DNA of 64,000 bases from the NCBI GenBank assembly GCA_014871385.1, contig CM026424.1, positions 21,044,449 to 21,108,448 on the forward strand, read 5' to 3'. The stretch comes from Ceratodon purpureus. Its lineage: Eukaryota > Streptophyta > Bryopsida > Pseudoditrichales > Ditrichaceae. A program made the translations under genes and the position numbers. The notes under the pieces are model-generated. The model did no database searches. It was not told where the DNA came from and saw only the letters and a list, made by a program, of their open reading frames with translations. The first letter of the stretch is position 1; every line of letters starts with the position of its first letter. Of the stretch, positions 23,963-36,438 are shown piece by piece.

Positions 23963-24290
23963 GGTGGGCATACATTTGGACCTTTCTGCACTGGTAATGG
24001 TGTAGTACCAGACTTTGCATCGCTGAATCTGACGACGTTTCTGGAGTTGCAGACGTCCAACATGTTCAACAACATGTCGTACATTGTTGTGAATCTAAGC
24101 ATTGGTTGTGGAGTGATGATCTTGGATCAATATGCATGTGACCAACGATCCACGGACGCAGCCGCTGGCGACGACGTTTGCTTCGAACCGAAATGCTTTC
24201 TTCGACACGTTTGGGATGTCTATGCAGAGGATGGGGATGCAAGGACTGCTGTCAGGGCCAAATGATGTTGTAAGAAAGCAATGTTGGGTA
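23963..24290 (+). pseudogene. Class III peroxidase 3' fragment, frameshifted
   Basis: An acceptor-like GATGCAG precedes GGHTFGPFCTG, the proximal-histidine motif of plant secretory (class III) peroxidases. The same frame continues through NMFNNMSYIVVN and GCGVMILDQ, matching the family's FDN.YY.nL and G.L.SDQ regions. Near 24130 the frame shifts by one, and the other frame supplies NDPRTQPLATTFASN, AFFDTFGMSMQRMG and LLSGPNDVVRKQCW, which match the conserved D.RT..V, FF..F..SM.KMG and LTG..GEIR..C segments. No upstream exons with the distal histidine were found. Remnant of a duplicated peroxidase gene. Confidence 0.72.
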
Positions 24291-26573
24291 TGTTCACATC
24301 TTTCCCCCTTTCTTTTTTCGCTCCTCAACAAGGGTTTTAGAGTGTGGGAACTGAGCACCGTCATCCGCTTCTAACGTACCATATCTTGATCACTTGCCGC
24401 TTTGTTTACTCGCTTTGCCTGTTCAACTGATGACACCTCCGTTTGCCTTATGGTACTGTCACGAACGGTTCACTGTGAACTCAGAACCTTGGAGACACGG
24501 GGCTGTGAAGGGGAATATCGATGATGTGTCCATGTCAGCTGAGAACACTGGTTGGCTGGGAAGGTTTCATGGACTAAAACCTGAGATCGTTGGGATCTCT
24601 GGAATGCCAACCGTGTCTCTTGGCCCATGTCTCTTCCCCATCCCCTCTACACCCTTTACTTGGTTTCTGCCGGGGTTCGAATGGCCTGGATTTCCCCCTC
24701 GTATTATGAATTGTTGAGTTCACTTGCATTACCTAAGCCAAGCTTGAACTTTCTTTAGTGGGATATAAATTATGCATTACAAACACCTGCAATTTTTTGA
24801 TGGTATCCTGCATCAGTATGAGATCTCGCAAGTACTTTAGAGGACTACTTGATGCAGGGAAATTTTTGAATCTGCCAAACCCTCGCACTTGAAGAGTGTG
24901 TTCAATTCTTGATCGTTGCGTATTGAAACTTCGGTACATATCAGTGTAAGCCTAATTCCAGACATTTCCCTTGTGCTTCTACCTTGGGCTGTTGTGTTAC
25001 TCCATCATAAACGACTGCCTTAGATATTGACTGACCTTTGTGGCGGAGAACTTGGAAGGGTAGCGGCCTTTTTTATTATTTTGTATAGAGCACGCATACA
25101 TCTTAGACGAGATGTGATCAAGTGACGCGACGGTAAGCTTCGAGATTAAGCACTTTATCGACTAACATTTGATTTTGACCAGTCTAGTGCTACTGATGCA
25201 TAATTCATTTACAATATCAATCTCGAAGCTGGAGAGAAGAGTTCATGTTTTATGAAGGTCAGGAATTTTTATGCGCTGTTTCTAGCAGATTCTCTGATGA
25301 ATGGAACTCTGGGTACTCGGGTAGAGGTGAAGTAATATTCCACTTTCTACATGATCTCTGCAGTGAGCGTAGAAAAAGAGCTGATCATCAAACTTTTTAA
25401 GGACATCTAATGTTATCCATCAATCTGGACCTGGATACTAAATGTCCTTATTTTTGGATTTTGCACAAACCGTCACATGGGAGCGTGTAAGCCTGTCGGT
25501 GATGATCCACACCGCAGCAGTAATTGCGAGTTGTGTTTAGTCTCAACATTCTATGACTTAAAGTTATGCTACTGGTCATGCGGAAAACCAGGGAAAGACA
25601 TTCTGATCTGCATCTTCCGGGTTGATCATTATCATGCGTTGTAGCCACATCAGAATTATCGATGTGCTCTCTTTATGTAATTCTGCGTTCTAAACATAAT
25701 TTTTTTCTTGCAGTATCGCTGAACTTGCCTAGAGTTCGGTTCCCTTGGATATTGAAGAAACCGTGTACAGTCATGATGATGCTTTGTGCTCTTCGTGGCA
25801 GAAAGACTTTGAGGGGACTGAACCAAACGGCGTGGTAGCTGCTGGTGAAGAGGAGCATATGGAATGGACAAACGTCCACAAACAGGACTTGAGAAATATT
25901 TTGCTCGTGCCTGAAATACTGAAAATACCATTAGTGTAATTTCTCTATGGAAAGGTCCCGCGAGTTTTTTTCGGCAGTTCTGAACTGATCATAACTCTAA
26001 ATTATAGAAGCAATCATGTTCAGGTAAGATAGTTTTCCGAGGTGAGGATTCATTTGCGTTCTTATGTTGAGACTTCTAGTGATGTAGCGCATCGTGGTTG
26101 ATTATTCATTCTTCCACTTTAGTCTCTCAAGCGAATTGAAATGCAACGTGTGACTAAACCTTTCACGGTTCTATTATTAAACAGAGGATTAGGTGCTTGT
26201 AAATTTGGATATCCTGGGGAAGTAAAGTGTTTCTAGGCCCTGAGTTGCCCAAAGCCGACCTGGATAAATTGTCGGCGGTGAATTGAATCACGCCCTTAAT
26301 GGACTGGAGAAACAAGAACTCGGGCACATGTTGAAGGACGCCATCTGATTGTTAAAGGTGTAGCTTTCACAAAGTACGATGAATGATTACAAGCTGTAAG
26401 GCCCACGTACTAGTCAAGATCCGGACGACTGAGAGCGGCCAGCATGTCGGGAACTATGGCGTGATAAATGAATATATCATTTGACTATTGTGGATCTACA
26501 TGGCATTTGTGGACCCTAATGGGCCGCAGCGGAGGTTGAATACCAAGTTTGTGAGATCTCATACAAGAGAAGG
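24291..26573. other. Intergenic, then 5' region of the Cys-rich gene
   Basis: Short open frames on both strands have no recognisable content. The last few hundred bases presumably contain the promoter and leader of the plus-strand Cys/Pro-rich gene. Confidence 0.45.
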
Positions 26574-29204
26574 ATGTGGAAACCATCTCAAGATGTGAAA
26601 GGTGGGGGTGGAGCAGACGAAAGCAAATTTTATGATAGACCAAGTCAGAGGCGGAGGTGGGATTCCTTGGCCGATCCAAAGCTACTACCTTCCGATTTGG
26701 AGTATTCGCCGCCAAGGTCATCACGTTGGGATGCCAGCACCCAGGTCCCTTCCGAGCGTAGGCTACAACAACGCCCTAAAATTTGTCTGGAATATAAGAG
26801 CTCTTCGTCAAGACCCTTACAGTGGGATGTTAGCACTCAAGTACCATCCGAGCCCAAGTCGCGTCCTTCACATATCGTGGAACATCATTCAAGTCCTTCA
26901 CGGCCAGCACGAATAGCAGGTGGCAACGGGTGTAATTGTTGCCCGTGCCCTCCAACTCCTTGTGAGCGACCGGTGGAATCTTGTTTACCTGGTTTGCACC
27001 AGAAATATGTGGATGTCTACGACACAAAAGGCCATGCTCCAGAAGGCCATCTTCCTGCCGGGTACCGAAGGTTTGTTGAGCATGATGACCTCTATCTGCC
27101 TCCGTCGCGGGCCCTCAGTCCAGCTTCAACAGACCATGATGACTTATATCTGCCTCTCAAGACGAACGAGTACTCGCCTCGAGACTGTTGTCCTTGCGAC
27201 TTGCGCATGTGTGATTCTGACCCAACCTATGGGGATATTTATTTGCCACCCTCAAGACCTTGCACCCCTGCCTTCCCCAAAGATCCGTGTGGATACCAGC
27301 CTCCTTGCCCGCCTCCCTGTTGCCCTCCGCCTCCGTGCAGACCCTGCCCTCCGCCTCCCTGCAGCCCTCCTCCCCGACAATCATCATGCGGACCCAAAAT
27401 AGTGTGCTCCTGCCCACCGTACATCAAGAAACTGGCTCCCTGCCCTGCACCACCTTCCAACGACTGCAGCTGCTCTCCTTATATCAAGAAATTATCTGGT
27501 TGCTCTCCTCCTCCATCTCGTCCTCCCTCGCCTCCTCCTGCACCTAGCTGTCGCCCAGGCTGCTGTCGTCCAGTTCAGCAGTGTAGTTCAGTCTACATAG
27601 ATGAGGTCCCTTCCCCTCCTCCAGGCACTCGTTATGTAGCATGTCAAGAATGTTTATGTCACAAGGATATTAGCACGCGTAGCCTTTGTCCTTCCCCGAA
27701 AAAAATTAGTCCTTGCCGAGACTGCGTTTGTCATTTAGGTGCGAGGAGTCCGTCACAGGGGGGTAGATGTCCACCTAAGGGTGCCCATACACGATGCCAG
27801 GCAGGGTTTCAGACGCCTGGCAAGCCTCGTCTTAAGATCAACTTAAACCAAAGTGCCCAGTGCTTGGAGTGTAAATCGCCTTATAACTGCAAGGGGCCAC
27901 CCAATTGCAATCCCCAGTACATTCTGGAGACGCCATTGTCACCCAATTCAGCAAGGTCCAGATCTCCTTCACCCGGACTAAGACCCAGGTCTCCTATGGG
28001 CGCAGGCAAGTGTTCAGCAGGACCGCCCCCGAGCTCAAGATGTCAAAGCTGCGATTGTCATAAAGGCGGGAGCAGCTCTAACAAATGTGGTGGGCCACCA
28101 AAGGTTAGCCCAAAGCTTTTAGAAGATCCGTGTTGCTCTCCGTGCAGACCATCTCCATGTCGACCCCTACTAGCTGCAGAGATGCTGAGTGGAATGGAAG
28201 CATGTGTGAGTCAAGCAAAAGCCTGCGGTGCAAACCCTGCTTCGTGCATGGATACACGTTGTGGAAGCTGCGACTGTCACAAGCCGAAATGCCCACCACC
28301 TCCTTCTCCACCGTGTTCGCCTTGCAGCAAACCATCACCTCCTCCTTGTAGAGCGCCGCCCCCTTCTTGTTCACCTTGTAGGTCTCCTGGGCCATCTTGT
28401 TTTGACGATGATGTTCATAACCCCACCTTCAAGAGTTTCCAGTCAACAAGCCCAAGATGTAAAGATTGTGATTGTCACAAGCCAAAGAACTGCAAGCTCT
28501 CCTCGCAAATCTGCAAGTTCTGTCGGGGGGCAGGCTGGTGCTACTGCGAATATCATACGACACTGCAGCTCTTAACGGACAGTAATTCTGAGCCTCAAAC
28601 CTCGCCGCATCATGATAAGAACTCCATGGAGGTGGAGGAAACAGTGGTTTCTCAAGTTTCGGGTATATCACCTGAGAACACGTACCGGAGCTCTGACTTG
28701 TCGGCCAGGAGTGCAAAATTGGAGTACAATGAGTCCCCACGTGATGAAGAAATTGAGCAAATATCAAGGTCCCCGATGAAAGATATACCATCCCAATCTG
28801 ATATAATACAGCTTTGCTGCTGTGGGGAGTGCGAATATACCAAGCCTCGGTTTCCTATGAAAACCGAATGCCCGTTTTGCAAGCACACACATTCGTGCTG
28901 CTGTGGAATGTGCAGTTGCCCGATCCCAACTTGTTCCAGCAAGACACCTCTCGACGGCCCTCTATCACGCGGCGTGTCAGTGAATAGCAGTGGAGCCTTA
29001 ACGGGGCGGAGCAATCCTCCACTTTACAGTTACAGGCCGAAATCGGTGTCCCAACAGCTTGCACCGAGAAAGAAGCTGGGGTTCACCTCGCCAGACAAAT
29101 CTACTCCCAAGACATTTACTACATCTAACTCGCAACTCTCAAATGCAAGATTGTGCTACTCCAGTCCTAAAACGCGGATGAAACAATCACCTACACGAAG
29201 GTAG
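26574..29204 (+). CDS. Cys/Pro-rich repetitive protein, 876 aa, family unknown
   Basis: A single uninterrupted frame from ATG at 26574 to TAG. I do not recognise a named family. Visible repeats: RWD.STQVPSE-like units near residues 50-90; DDLYLPPSR-like units at about 165-220; a pair of CSC.PYIKKL units at about 275-310; a Pro/Cys block of PPCCPPPPCRPCPPPP type at about 240-265; and five copies of C-x2-C-x-C-H (CQECLCHK, CRDCVCHL, CQSCDCHK, CGSCDCHK, CKDCDCHK) between about 355 and 635. After CKFCRGAGWCYCEYH comes a Ser/Glu-rich spacer, then a final cluster (CCCGEC ... CPFCKH ... CCCGMC) at about 745-790 and a basic tail. There is no N-terminal signal peptide. The regular Cys/His spacing suggests metal binding or redox cross-linking (inference). 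It could alternatively be structural, like Pro/Cys-rich wall or sperm proteins, though secretion is not supported. The lack of introns is unusual beside its neighbours. Confidence 0.75.
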   Translation: MWKPSQDVKGGGGADESKFYDRPSQRRRWDSLADPKLLPSDLEYSPPRSSRWDASTQVPSERRLQQRPKICLEYKSSSSRPLQWDVSTQVPSEPKSRPSHIVEHHSSPSRPARIAGGNGCNCCPCPPTPCERPVESCLPGLHQKYVDVYDTKGHAPEGHLPAGYRRFVEHDDLYLPPSRALSPASTDHDDLYLPLKTNEYSPRDCCPCDLRMCDSDPTYGDIYLPPSRPCTPAFPKDPCGYQPPCPPPCCPPPPCRPCPPPPCSPPPRQSSCGPKIVCSCPPYIKKLAPCPAPPSNDCSCSPYIKKLSGCSPPPSRPPSPPPAPSCRPGCCRPVQQCSSVYIDEVPSPPPGTRYVACQECLCHKDISTRSLCPSPKKISPCRDCVCHLGARSPSQGGRCPPKGAHTRCQAGFQTPGKPRLKINLNQSAQCLECKSPYNCKGPPNCNPQYILETPLSPNSARSRSPSPGLRPRSPMGAGKCSAGPPPSSRCQSCDCHKGGSSSNKCGGPPKVSPKLLEDPCCSPCRPSPCRPLLAAEMLSGMEACVSQAKACGANPASCMDTRCGSCDCHKPKCPPPPSPPCSPCSKPSPPPCRAPPPSCSPCRSPGPSCFDDDVHNPTFKSFQSTSPRCKDCDCHKPKNCKLSSQICKFCRGAGWCYCEYHTTLQLLTDSNSEPQTSPHHDKNSMEVEETVVSQVSGISPENTYRSSDLSARSAKLEYNESPRDEEIEQISRSPMKDIPSQSDIIQLCCCGECEYTKPRFPMKTECPFCKHTHSCCCGMCSCPIPTCSSKTPLDGPLSRGVSVNSSGALTGRSNPPLYSYRPKSVSQQLAPRKKLGFTSPDKSTPKTFTTSNSQLSNARLCYSSPKTRMKQSPTRR

Positions 29205-32071
29205 CAAGCGTCCTTAAACTATTCATGCGGCAACTTTGACGTCGAACCAGGTGGCTCGCATACCAAATTTACCTGTGTTCCGGCCCTTGCTGCCTTGATC
29301 TGCCCCTCCTGTTTCGACGGTTGTGTTATTCAAGACAGTGTTGCTTCAAACTTTTAAGTGCAGCAGCTCGCCGTCACAGCGTGTCATGAACTTGAGCAGC
29401 AGTCCCACCCCGATATCTCTATGGTTGTACCTGTGCGGCTGCTCTCTCCTTCACGGCCATCATGTTTTGGAAGAGTTCCTTGTGCTTCTCCGATTCTCCT
29501 CTAGCCTTGCAATGTGAGACTTTGAAGTCATGTGTACATCTGCAGCATAACTTTGAGTCCTTCCAGGCAGATGAGTGATTCATCCATAATTTACATTGTA
29601 GAGGATCTGCCTTGTCTTGCTCAGAAGTTTTGCCTGACTGGAACTCGACGGCCTTCTATTTGACCATGGAATCGCATTTGACTGATAATATGAGTGACAC
29701 ATGTAATTCTCTGTCGTTTCAACGTTGAAGCCCCTGAATATGGATTGATGTTTCAAGTGGGAAATGTTTATTCAAATGCTATGGGCAGGGCCGATGCGAA
29801 CCGATGCATCATCCTTAATTCCGAATTTCTAGTTAGGAATGACTCACTCCGATGTAGACAACTTAGATAAATTGTTGATTTGTTGTAAGTTTCGAAGATT
29901 TCATGTCAAAGTGTGTGTCATCTTAGTATTTTCTTCAATGATTAGGTGCAGAAGGGAGGCACTTATGATTGTCATCGTCAGATCACTTTCGTTTGTGTTT
30001 CACATGTTCAGGTCTTTGATAGTTGCACCTCTTTACTTAGGCAATGATGATCAGGCTGATTTGACGAAGTGTGAAGCTTCGTTTAACCCCAAAGCACCAA
30101 TGTCTATGCCACAATGTCTATATCATAGACAATTACAATTTTGGGTGGGTTCCGATGAGATTGATTTTTACCGTGATATTTCAAAGATTTTTTTTTTTGT
30201 GGAAGTAGGGACTCTTACGTAAGATCATGTTTTTTTAATCATACTACATGGTTTGTTTAATAATTAAGTTTATTTGACAGCTGAAGCCGAAGAAGCTGCT
30301 CTGAAATGACCTTCGTAGTGAGAGAGATCAGCTGTGGAAGAAACAGTCAAAACTCACAGGGATACTTCAAGAGTGGTTTGGAGACAGAGGAACGGAAGGA
30401 GGGGTATTTCTTGTGATGAATTGCCCTCGCTTACAAGACAGACTCGTCCCAGACTATTACTGCTATCTCGCACAACCGATCCGATTGCCAACGCATTCTG
30501 AAATTAAAGCCAATCACGTCTGAACCACTTGAGAATCGCGTGTATATATGCGTGTGTGCATTTTCAACGCGCAGCTACAGATTACCATGCAGAACTCTTT
30601 TTCCTTTTTTCTATTTTGACACAGTTCGAAGTTAGTGCGTCTGAATCTGACCCCGGGCACCGTATCGTAATTGTTTGTTTTGGAATACATTTCCATGTCA
30701 ACCGATTGCATCTGCAAACTAATTTCTTCCCAATTTCTTACCTTACAACAGTAGTTCATTTTTAGTGGCACGTATTCACAAACCTTGTTAAGTACAAGCT
30801 GCCCTTCCATGGAGCAGTGATCACATGACTTCATATCATCAATCTCACAACTTCATATCTTCCAATGAATCAAATGTAAAAATCGTTAACCTATACAAGC
30901 CTCAAGAGCACGTTTTGCTTCACCGTCATGAAATTCTCTCTCTCGGACACAACGGTGTCTATTGTCCATCAGAGCACATTTGTAAAATTGCCTAAAACAG
31001 TGGACATCCAACAGCCTGCTTTACGTGAAAGTCTAGCAGGTCTTCGCACATACATGAATTTGTAAGTGTTCGCCATGTCCGATCGCTTGTGCGCACAAAT
31101 GTATGTTGACGTTTGTTGGCAGTTTGAGCATCACATTGGCACTTGCAGATCTTTTAGTTTAGAAAGAATTTGCAACCTTTCATTGAAATTACCTAGTAAT
31201 TTTGAACATCGCGGTAATTTTTGTTTAATCTTGGATTAGGAAAAAGAACTGCACTGTAGTCTTTCCCTGGGTCCAGCATATATAAAACGGAATTTTAAAT
31301 TTTTAAATTTTTAAATTTTGTTTTTATTTTTTTTGTTGAAGAAAATGGCGAGTTTATTCGACAGCAAAAGAACAAAACAAAAATGCCACAATGCAATGGA
31401 GCCACCACAAGGCCAACTTGCGAAACCAATTTTAAATTAAAAGGCACAGTTTGGGGTTCAAAGAAGAGTTACTTTAGAGTTATTTCATTTATAGGTCAAT
31501 AGTAGCTCAACTAGGCATGTGATTCAAGATGGAACACCGAGAGATAAATAGTAGTTACAAAATTAAGGTTAAAAATGAGGAAAAGCTATTGTCTCTTGCT
31601 TAATGTAGGTGGACTTTTGGTTTAAAGAATCTTCTTCTTTTCTAAATTTGTATAAAACTGCAAAGATTGACTATAAAAGATTCGTAAAAGGAAAAATTAG
31701 AAGTTGGTGTTAAAAATAAATCAAAAGTAGCACATCATGAATTTTAAATTACGCCTTGTACACACAGTTCAATTCATGATCACTAAATATAATCAATATT
31801 ATTTTTATAATTTTTGGAAATCCACATCCAAATCTCTTTTAAACTTAATAAGAAAAAACATCAATAATCTATAGATAAATTTTTTGGAGATAGATTGAAA
31901 TGTGATGCTTTAATAGTTGTCATTATTTCCATTTTTTGATTGCTTTATTTTTTTTTAAAAAATTTACAAGAACATTTTTTGTAATAAAATCTTAGTAATT
32001 TCTTGTGAATGACTTCAATCTAAAATTAAACATAGAAAAGTCGCTTAAACCATCGTCTTTGTATAAATTAC
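29205..32071. other. Intergenic region downstream of the Cys-rich gene
   Basis: It probably begins with the 3' UTR of the Cys/Pro-rich gene. No supported gene follows. From about 31250 it is strongly AT-rich. Open frames of 100-130 codons around 29839-30834 lack domains and are probably chance. Confidence 0.45.
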
Positions 32072-32471
32072 ACATTAGGGGAAGATTGGGGTCTCCAACG
32101 CGCCTTTGGTCGGAATCCGTGCCTGAAAATTTGGCCATGCCCGTGCACTTTACCTGCTGGCACCAATGGTGCCAACAGGTCGCCAAATTGGCGTTTGGGG
32201 GGTCCAGCCAATCGCTTGCAGCGAAGGCGTTGCCCACTGCTGTCACCCCATTGGACAATACAATCAGTAATGACACTGTCAATGAGCGTGTGCCCACTGC
32301 TGTCACCCCATTGGACAGTAGCGGATTATGTTGTTAGCGGGGCGAATTTTGTTGTCAGCGGGCAGGATATCCACCAATGAGATTTCGCAGAGAGGTGTCA
32401 GCGGGCAGGAAGCTCACCTAATCCGGGCTGTCTTACAAGGCCCGTTGGAGACCCCATTTTTCCCCTAATGT
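32072..32471. mobile_element. 400-bp miniature inverted-repeat element
   Basis: The left end ACATTAGGGGAAGATTGGGG continues as TCTCCAACG. The right end is its reverse complement with two differences (29-bp TIRs). The GC-rich interior holds a direct repeat of GTGCCCACTGCTGTCACCCC about 65 bp apart and a second direct repeat of GTCAGCGGGCAGGA. The surrounding DNA is AT-rich, so it stands out by composition. No clear target-site duplication and no coding capacity are visible. Confidence 0.8.
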
Positions 32472-34894
32472 TTGTAAACAAAGTTAACTTAGGATTTGAA
32501 TTTATAATAATTTTTGGAGATTAGATGTCAAACGATACCATGTGCGTGCACAAGAGATATGCCAAGCAAAACGTCGAAAATTTCGACGCTTGCACTGTCA
32601 AGGGGTAACCGTCAGTACGAGGTGAGCAAATACATCACAACAAATACACTACTAGTCTGTGAATGTAAGTAATTGTAATTGTATATATTTGACGTGAATC
32701 ATGGATTTTCTAACCTGAGGCCGCTGGAGCAATATGTTAGAAAAGCATGCGGTTCCCCCTTTCGCAGTGAAGTCAAATTTTGCTTGTGTCGGGGTTACTT
32801 CGCGGAAGATTGAAGGAGATGCTCCAGTCGAGGAAAGCGATAGTCCTGGCCGGAATCAGAATAAGTAACACCGACTGAGTCTGATGATTGGCAGACAGCG
32901 CTCTTCTGGTATTGGTTGTCCACACGACTCTTTGCCTCCGAACAATCGATGTCGGAACTATGTGATTTTGTAGTGATTCTCTCAAGATATAGCCAGTCTT
33001 AGAAGAAATTCATGTAATTCTGGATTTTCCTATGGCGCACGGAAATATAACTTAATGTTTTTTCTTCCAGTGTTTTAAATATCGACTTCTGATTATGTAC
33101 TGCTGGAAACAAGTTTTTTTTACTCATTCTATGTTTTGTCTCCAAATTTCCTAAAAACGTATGTGTAAATGTAAGTAGGATGCACATTACCGATATATAA
33201 ATTTCATGATCACCGTTTTAATCACGGTGTCTTAATAGAGAACTTGCATCAAGGAAGATGGCTTGGAGAGTTATTCGTAAGGTTAATGGATAGTGCACCC
33301 TTTGTGTTAGATTGTTGATTCGTCACCGTTGCCATTTACATTCTGAATTGATATGTTTAAATTGTAAGCTGTTTTAACACTGTAAATTTTATTAGTCAAA
33401 CAGATCAGTACTTATAAAGACCCGTAATGAAATTACGTAAATGAATTCAACTGTCTTGGTAACCTTGGGGTAGAGCGTATGAATGTCCATATCTGAGACA
33501 AGAACTCGTTCTTCTGGTCGGTCTTCCACTGTCCGTGTCGTCGGCGTTTATGAACTTGTGCCCGGGTAAGTCTTCAATCGTGAAGCAGACTCTGTCTCTG
33601 GTGATCACTGCCATTACCTTGAATACACTCAAGTAGAATGGACGATCTAAACATTGGATACATGAGAAGATAGAATGTTTGGCAGAGAGTGATGCAGGCA
33701 TTTCTCGGGAACTATTCGATCCGTATATCATCCACGTAAGCACATCTTTTGCATTTAGTTGTGCATCTACATAGAACGTGGTTGAAGTCATGGTATGATA
33801 TATACAAACCAGGTAAAATTTGATAATTTTCGTACTTCCTGAAAGATTAGATATACAAAGCATTCTAACTCATGGTAATTTGATTCTACTTCAGAGGAAA
33901 CCCCGAGGTCACGGAGATGTACCTACTGTACTTCACAACAGTGTGCTTCTTCAAAGATGAAAACTACTTGCATGGCGTCGGCCTTCTGGTTTGTGAAGTT
34001 TTTGGTTCTGCATTAGCCCTTATCATGTATGCTCGGTTAATTTGATGATTTCATGTTGTTTATGGATTGAAAATGTATGTGAGTACTACTTGACTATTAC
34101 GACAGTATAAACATTCAACAAACGAACTCGAAGAGGAGTGTGTGTATGTTTTATACACCGCATGTGTTAGTTTATTAAAGTGATCCGAATCATCCTTGTT
34201 AATATGAATTTCACAGTTCTCGTCGAGAGACGGAGTGGCGGGAGTGGCCTTTTTTTTTTATTCCCAAAATACAAATGGTATGATGTTGAAGGCATTCGAT
34301 TGTATTGCTGGTTTTATCTCTCTGGTTATGGTTATATTTCTTCTACGAAAAAAATGATTTGGAAAAGTATTGCTCCATTTGAGGACTGTGATCGCAGACT
34401 TAACATGTTGTTCTCCATTAGTTCATGGAAATCCGAGGAGCAGTATCAGGCGACAGTATAATGTACATTCAAACGATAACTCTGTGTTGGTCTACAAATA
34501 TTCAAATTTTTTTTAGTTATTTTCCACTTACTGGCTGGTTTCTACATATGTCAGTGGTATGAATGGGAGCCACGGTTAACAGTAACCAGTGAGACTGTGA
34601 CGCGCGGTTAAGGGCCAGATTGGACAGACGACTTGACATCTCTGTGGCAAAATGGTGGCGAAAGAAATCATGATACTTAGTTGCCCATTTCACCTGGCAT
34701 GATGTCTTTGGGAGTTGTCTTGTCCGCAGTCGGGGTTGTCAACTCATGCCTTGCGTCTCCATGATCATCTCTCCCAGAACACATTGCCAATGTGGCCTGC
34801 AGAGGATTCCCTTTTTGTGTTGCATAGTAGGTGTGCGTTTTCATTTTGTATTCACTCTCTATTCGAAAGTCGGTGCACACGGATTTCTCACAGT
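32472..34894. other. Intergenic with doubtful coding segments
   Basis: No gene can be assembled. A minus-strand open frame of 138 codons at 33447-33863 overlaps plus-strand segments that also read well (33487-33560 beginning MSISETRTRSSG and ending at a GTAAGT; 33893-33988 reading EMYLLYFTTVCFF after an acceptor). The plus-strand phases could not be reconciled, so neither version is called. Confidence 0.35.
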
Positions 34895-35574
34895 ATGGAC
34901 ATTGAGAAAGGGTGTCTACTGGCATGGATGTCCGTCGTTCTCTTTAATGGAACGCGAAGGACAGATGGGCGAAGAAGCGTTGGCTCCCAAATGTCCCTCA
35001 CCTTGCCAACCTTGTTCGAATTTCTAACGCGTTTCCATTCACAGAGAAATGCTACCAGGAGGTGGTGTATCTCGGACAAATAGCCGGATACACATATGAC
35101 GAATTTCTGCGGCAGTTGGACGTACCAGGGGAGACTCGAGGTTTTTGCGCAGCAAATCCGATCAACCTTGATGAACCTTCCGATGGCTCTTCCGATGACA
35201 CCTCCGACCTTTCTGCAACGAACTACAGTAGCTCGGACATTGGGTCTGATCGCCGAAGCCTTGATGTCGGACTATCTATGTCCGATGCATCCGATGGGGT
35301 GACCACCGACGTTCAGGGAGGCGCGGAGAGTGGAAGCGTTGAGGATGGAGGACAAAGCGGAGACTACTGCGTCTGTGATGTGGCGGAGAGCGTGGAGTAC
35401 TGTTCGTGCGAGTTAAACTTATTCCCAGCATGTTCAGAGGAAGTTGTGAGGAACGCACTGTTCAGTGTTTGCAAAATTTTTTTTTGGAAATATTTTGTTT
35501 TTCTGCGGCATGATGGAAGCATCTTCTTTTTTGGTTTTTCACGTACTGTTACCTTCATAGTGGTGCTGCAGTGA
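34895..35574 (+). pseudogene. Upstream tandem paralogue of the acidic MDxEKG protein, frameshifted
   Basis: The segment starts with MDIEKGCLLAWMSVVLFNG and, after a one-base frame change near 34955-34970, continues as WLPNVPHLANLV and then YLGQIAGYTYDEFL and CAANPINLDE. Each part aligns with the intact gene 900 bp downstream (MDSEKGALLAWMGLVF; WLPDLPHLGRLL; FTFAEYLAHY; SAANPIVVDE). A long Ser/Asp/Gly-rich acidic region follows, then a hydrophobic, aromatic-rich C-terminus that the other copy lacks. The family is not recognised. The frame change could be an intron-free indel, making this a pseudogene, or a sequence error. Confidence 0.6.
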
Positions 35575-36438
35575 CGTGATTGATATTGTTCTGAGGATGC
35601 CGTATGAGAGTGGAGGAATTTCAGAGCTTTACGTTCATTACTATGTTAGAAAAATTACTGTAGCTCAAACATTGAATTTCTATTCCAATTCCGAGACGTT
35701 CAGCACACAGTCACATTTTTGGTACATAGAGAGTGACCACATACAAGAACAGAGGAAACGCTTTATCCGGCTTTATACACTAACAGAGCAGTCGATGTTG
35801 TTTAAATTTTTTTGTTGTTGGTTGTAGAATTTTGATGCATACTCTGTGAACACATAGCTGTGAAGGTGTGGTTTGGTCTTCACAGTCCTGTTGTAGAACT
35901 GCCTTGCAGGGAAAGCGTAATGATGTAGTTTTCCAGATAACCCTTTGTGAGAATGTAATGGATTACTAAAACGTATCCAATGTGTTGATTACTGCCTTGT
36001 TTATGTCATAGTCGATGAGTATGTGTCGTCAAATATTCTGTGGAGGTTGTCGACACAATGATGGGATGTTAGCTTACCTATTATCTGTGTTGTCTTCTTT
36101 GATTATTGTACCACGCCAAGCTAGGATTTCCCCTGGCTTTGAGTTTGACGTCTTGTTTGTTGCCGATCATTGTATGTAGTTAACCGGAATATGGGGATTG
36201 GACATCTTGGGGTGATCAAGGGCGGCTTCTGATGGTTCTGGGAGATGCAGGACGACAAAGACATCAATGCTGACCTAATTTTTTTTGTGCTACTTCGCAT
36301 AGAATGTGGGAGTCAGGTGTATTAGTAGCCAACTAATAGAGAAATCCAGTGGGGTTGGGAGTTATGTGTTTTGTGGAGTTAGATTTTGGGAGTTTGCTGT
36401 TGCTGTGGGGTTTTCAGTAAGGTAGCTTGTACGTAGAA

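Noticed and set aside
24394..24717. Plus-strand 107-codon open frame after the peroxidase relic
   Set aside because: No domain, no splice support, and no match to the peroxidase C-terminus.
33447..33863. Minus-strand 138-codon open frame as a gene
   Set aside because: No recognisable domain; the opposite strand also reads plausibly in pieces, and neither can be assembled.
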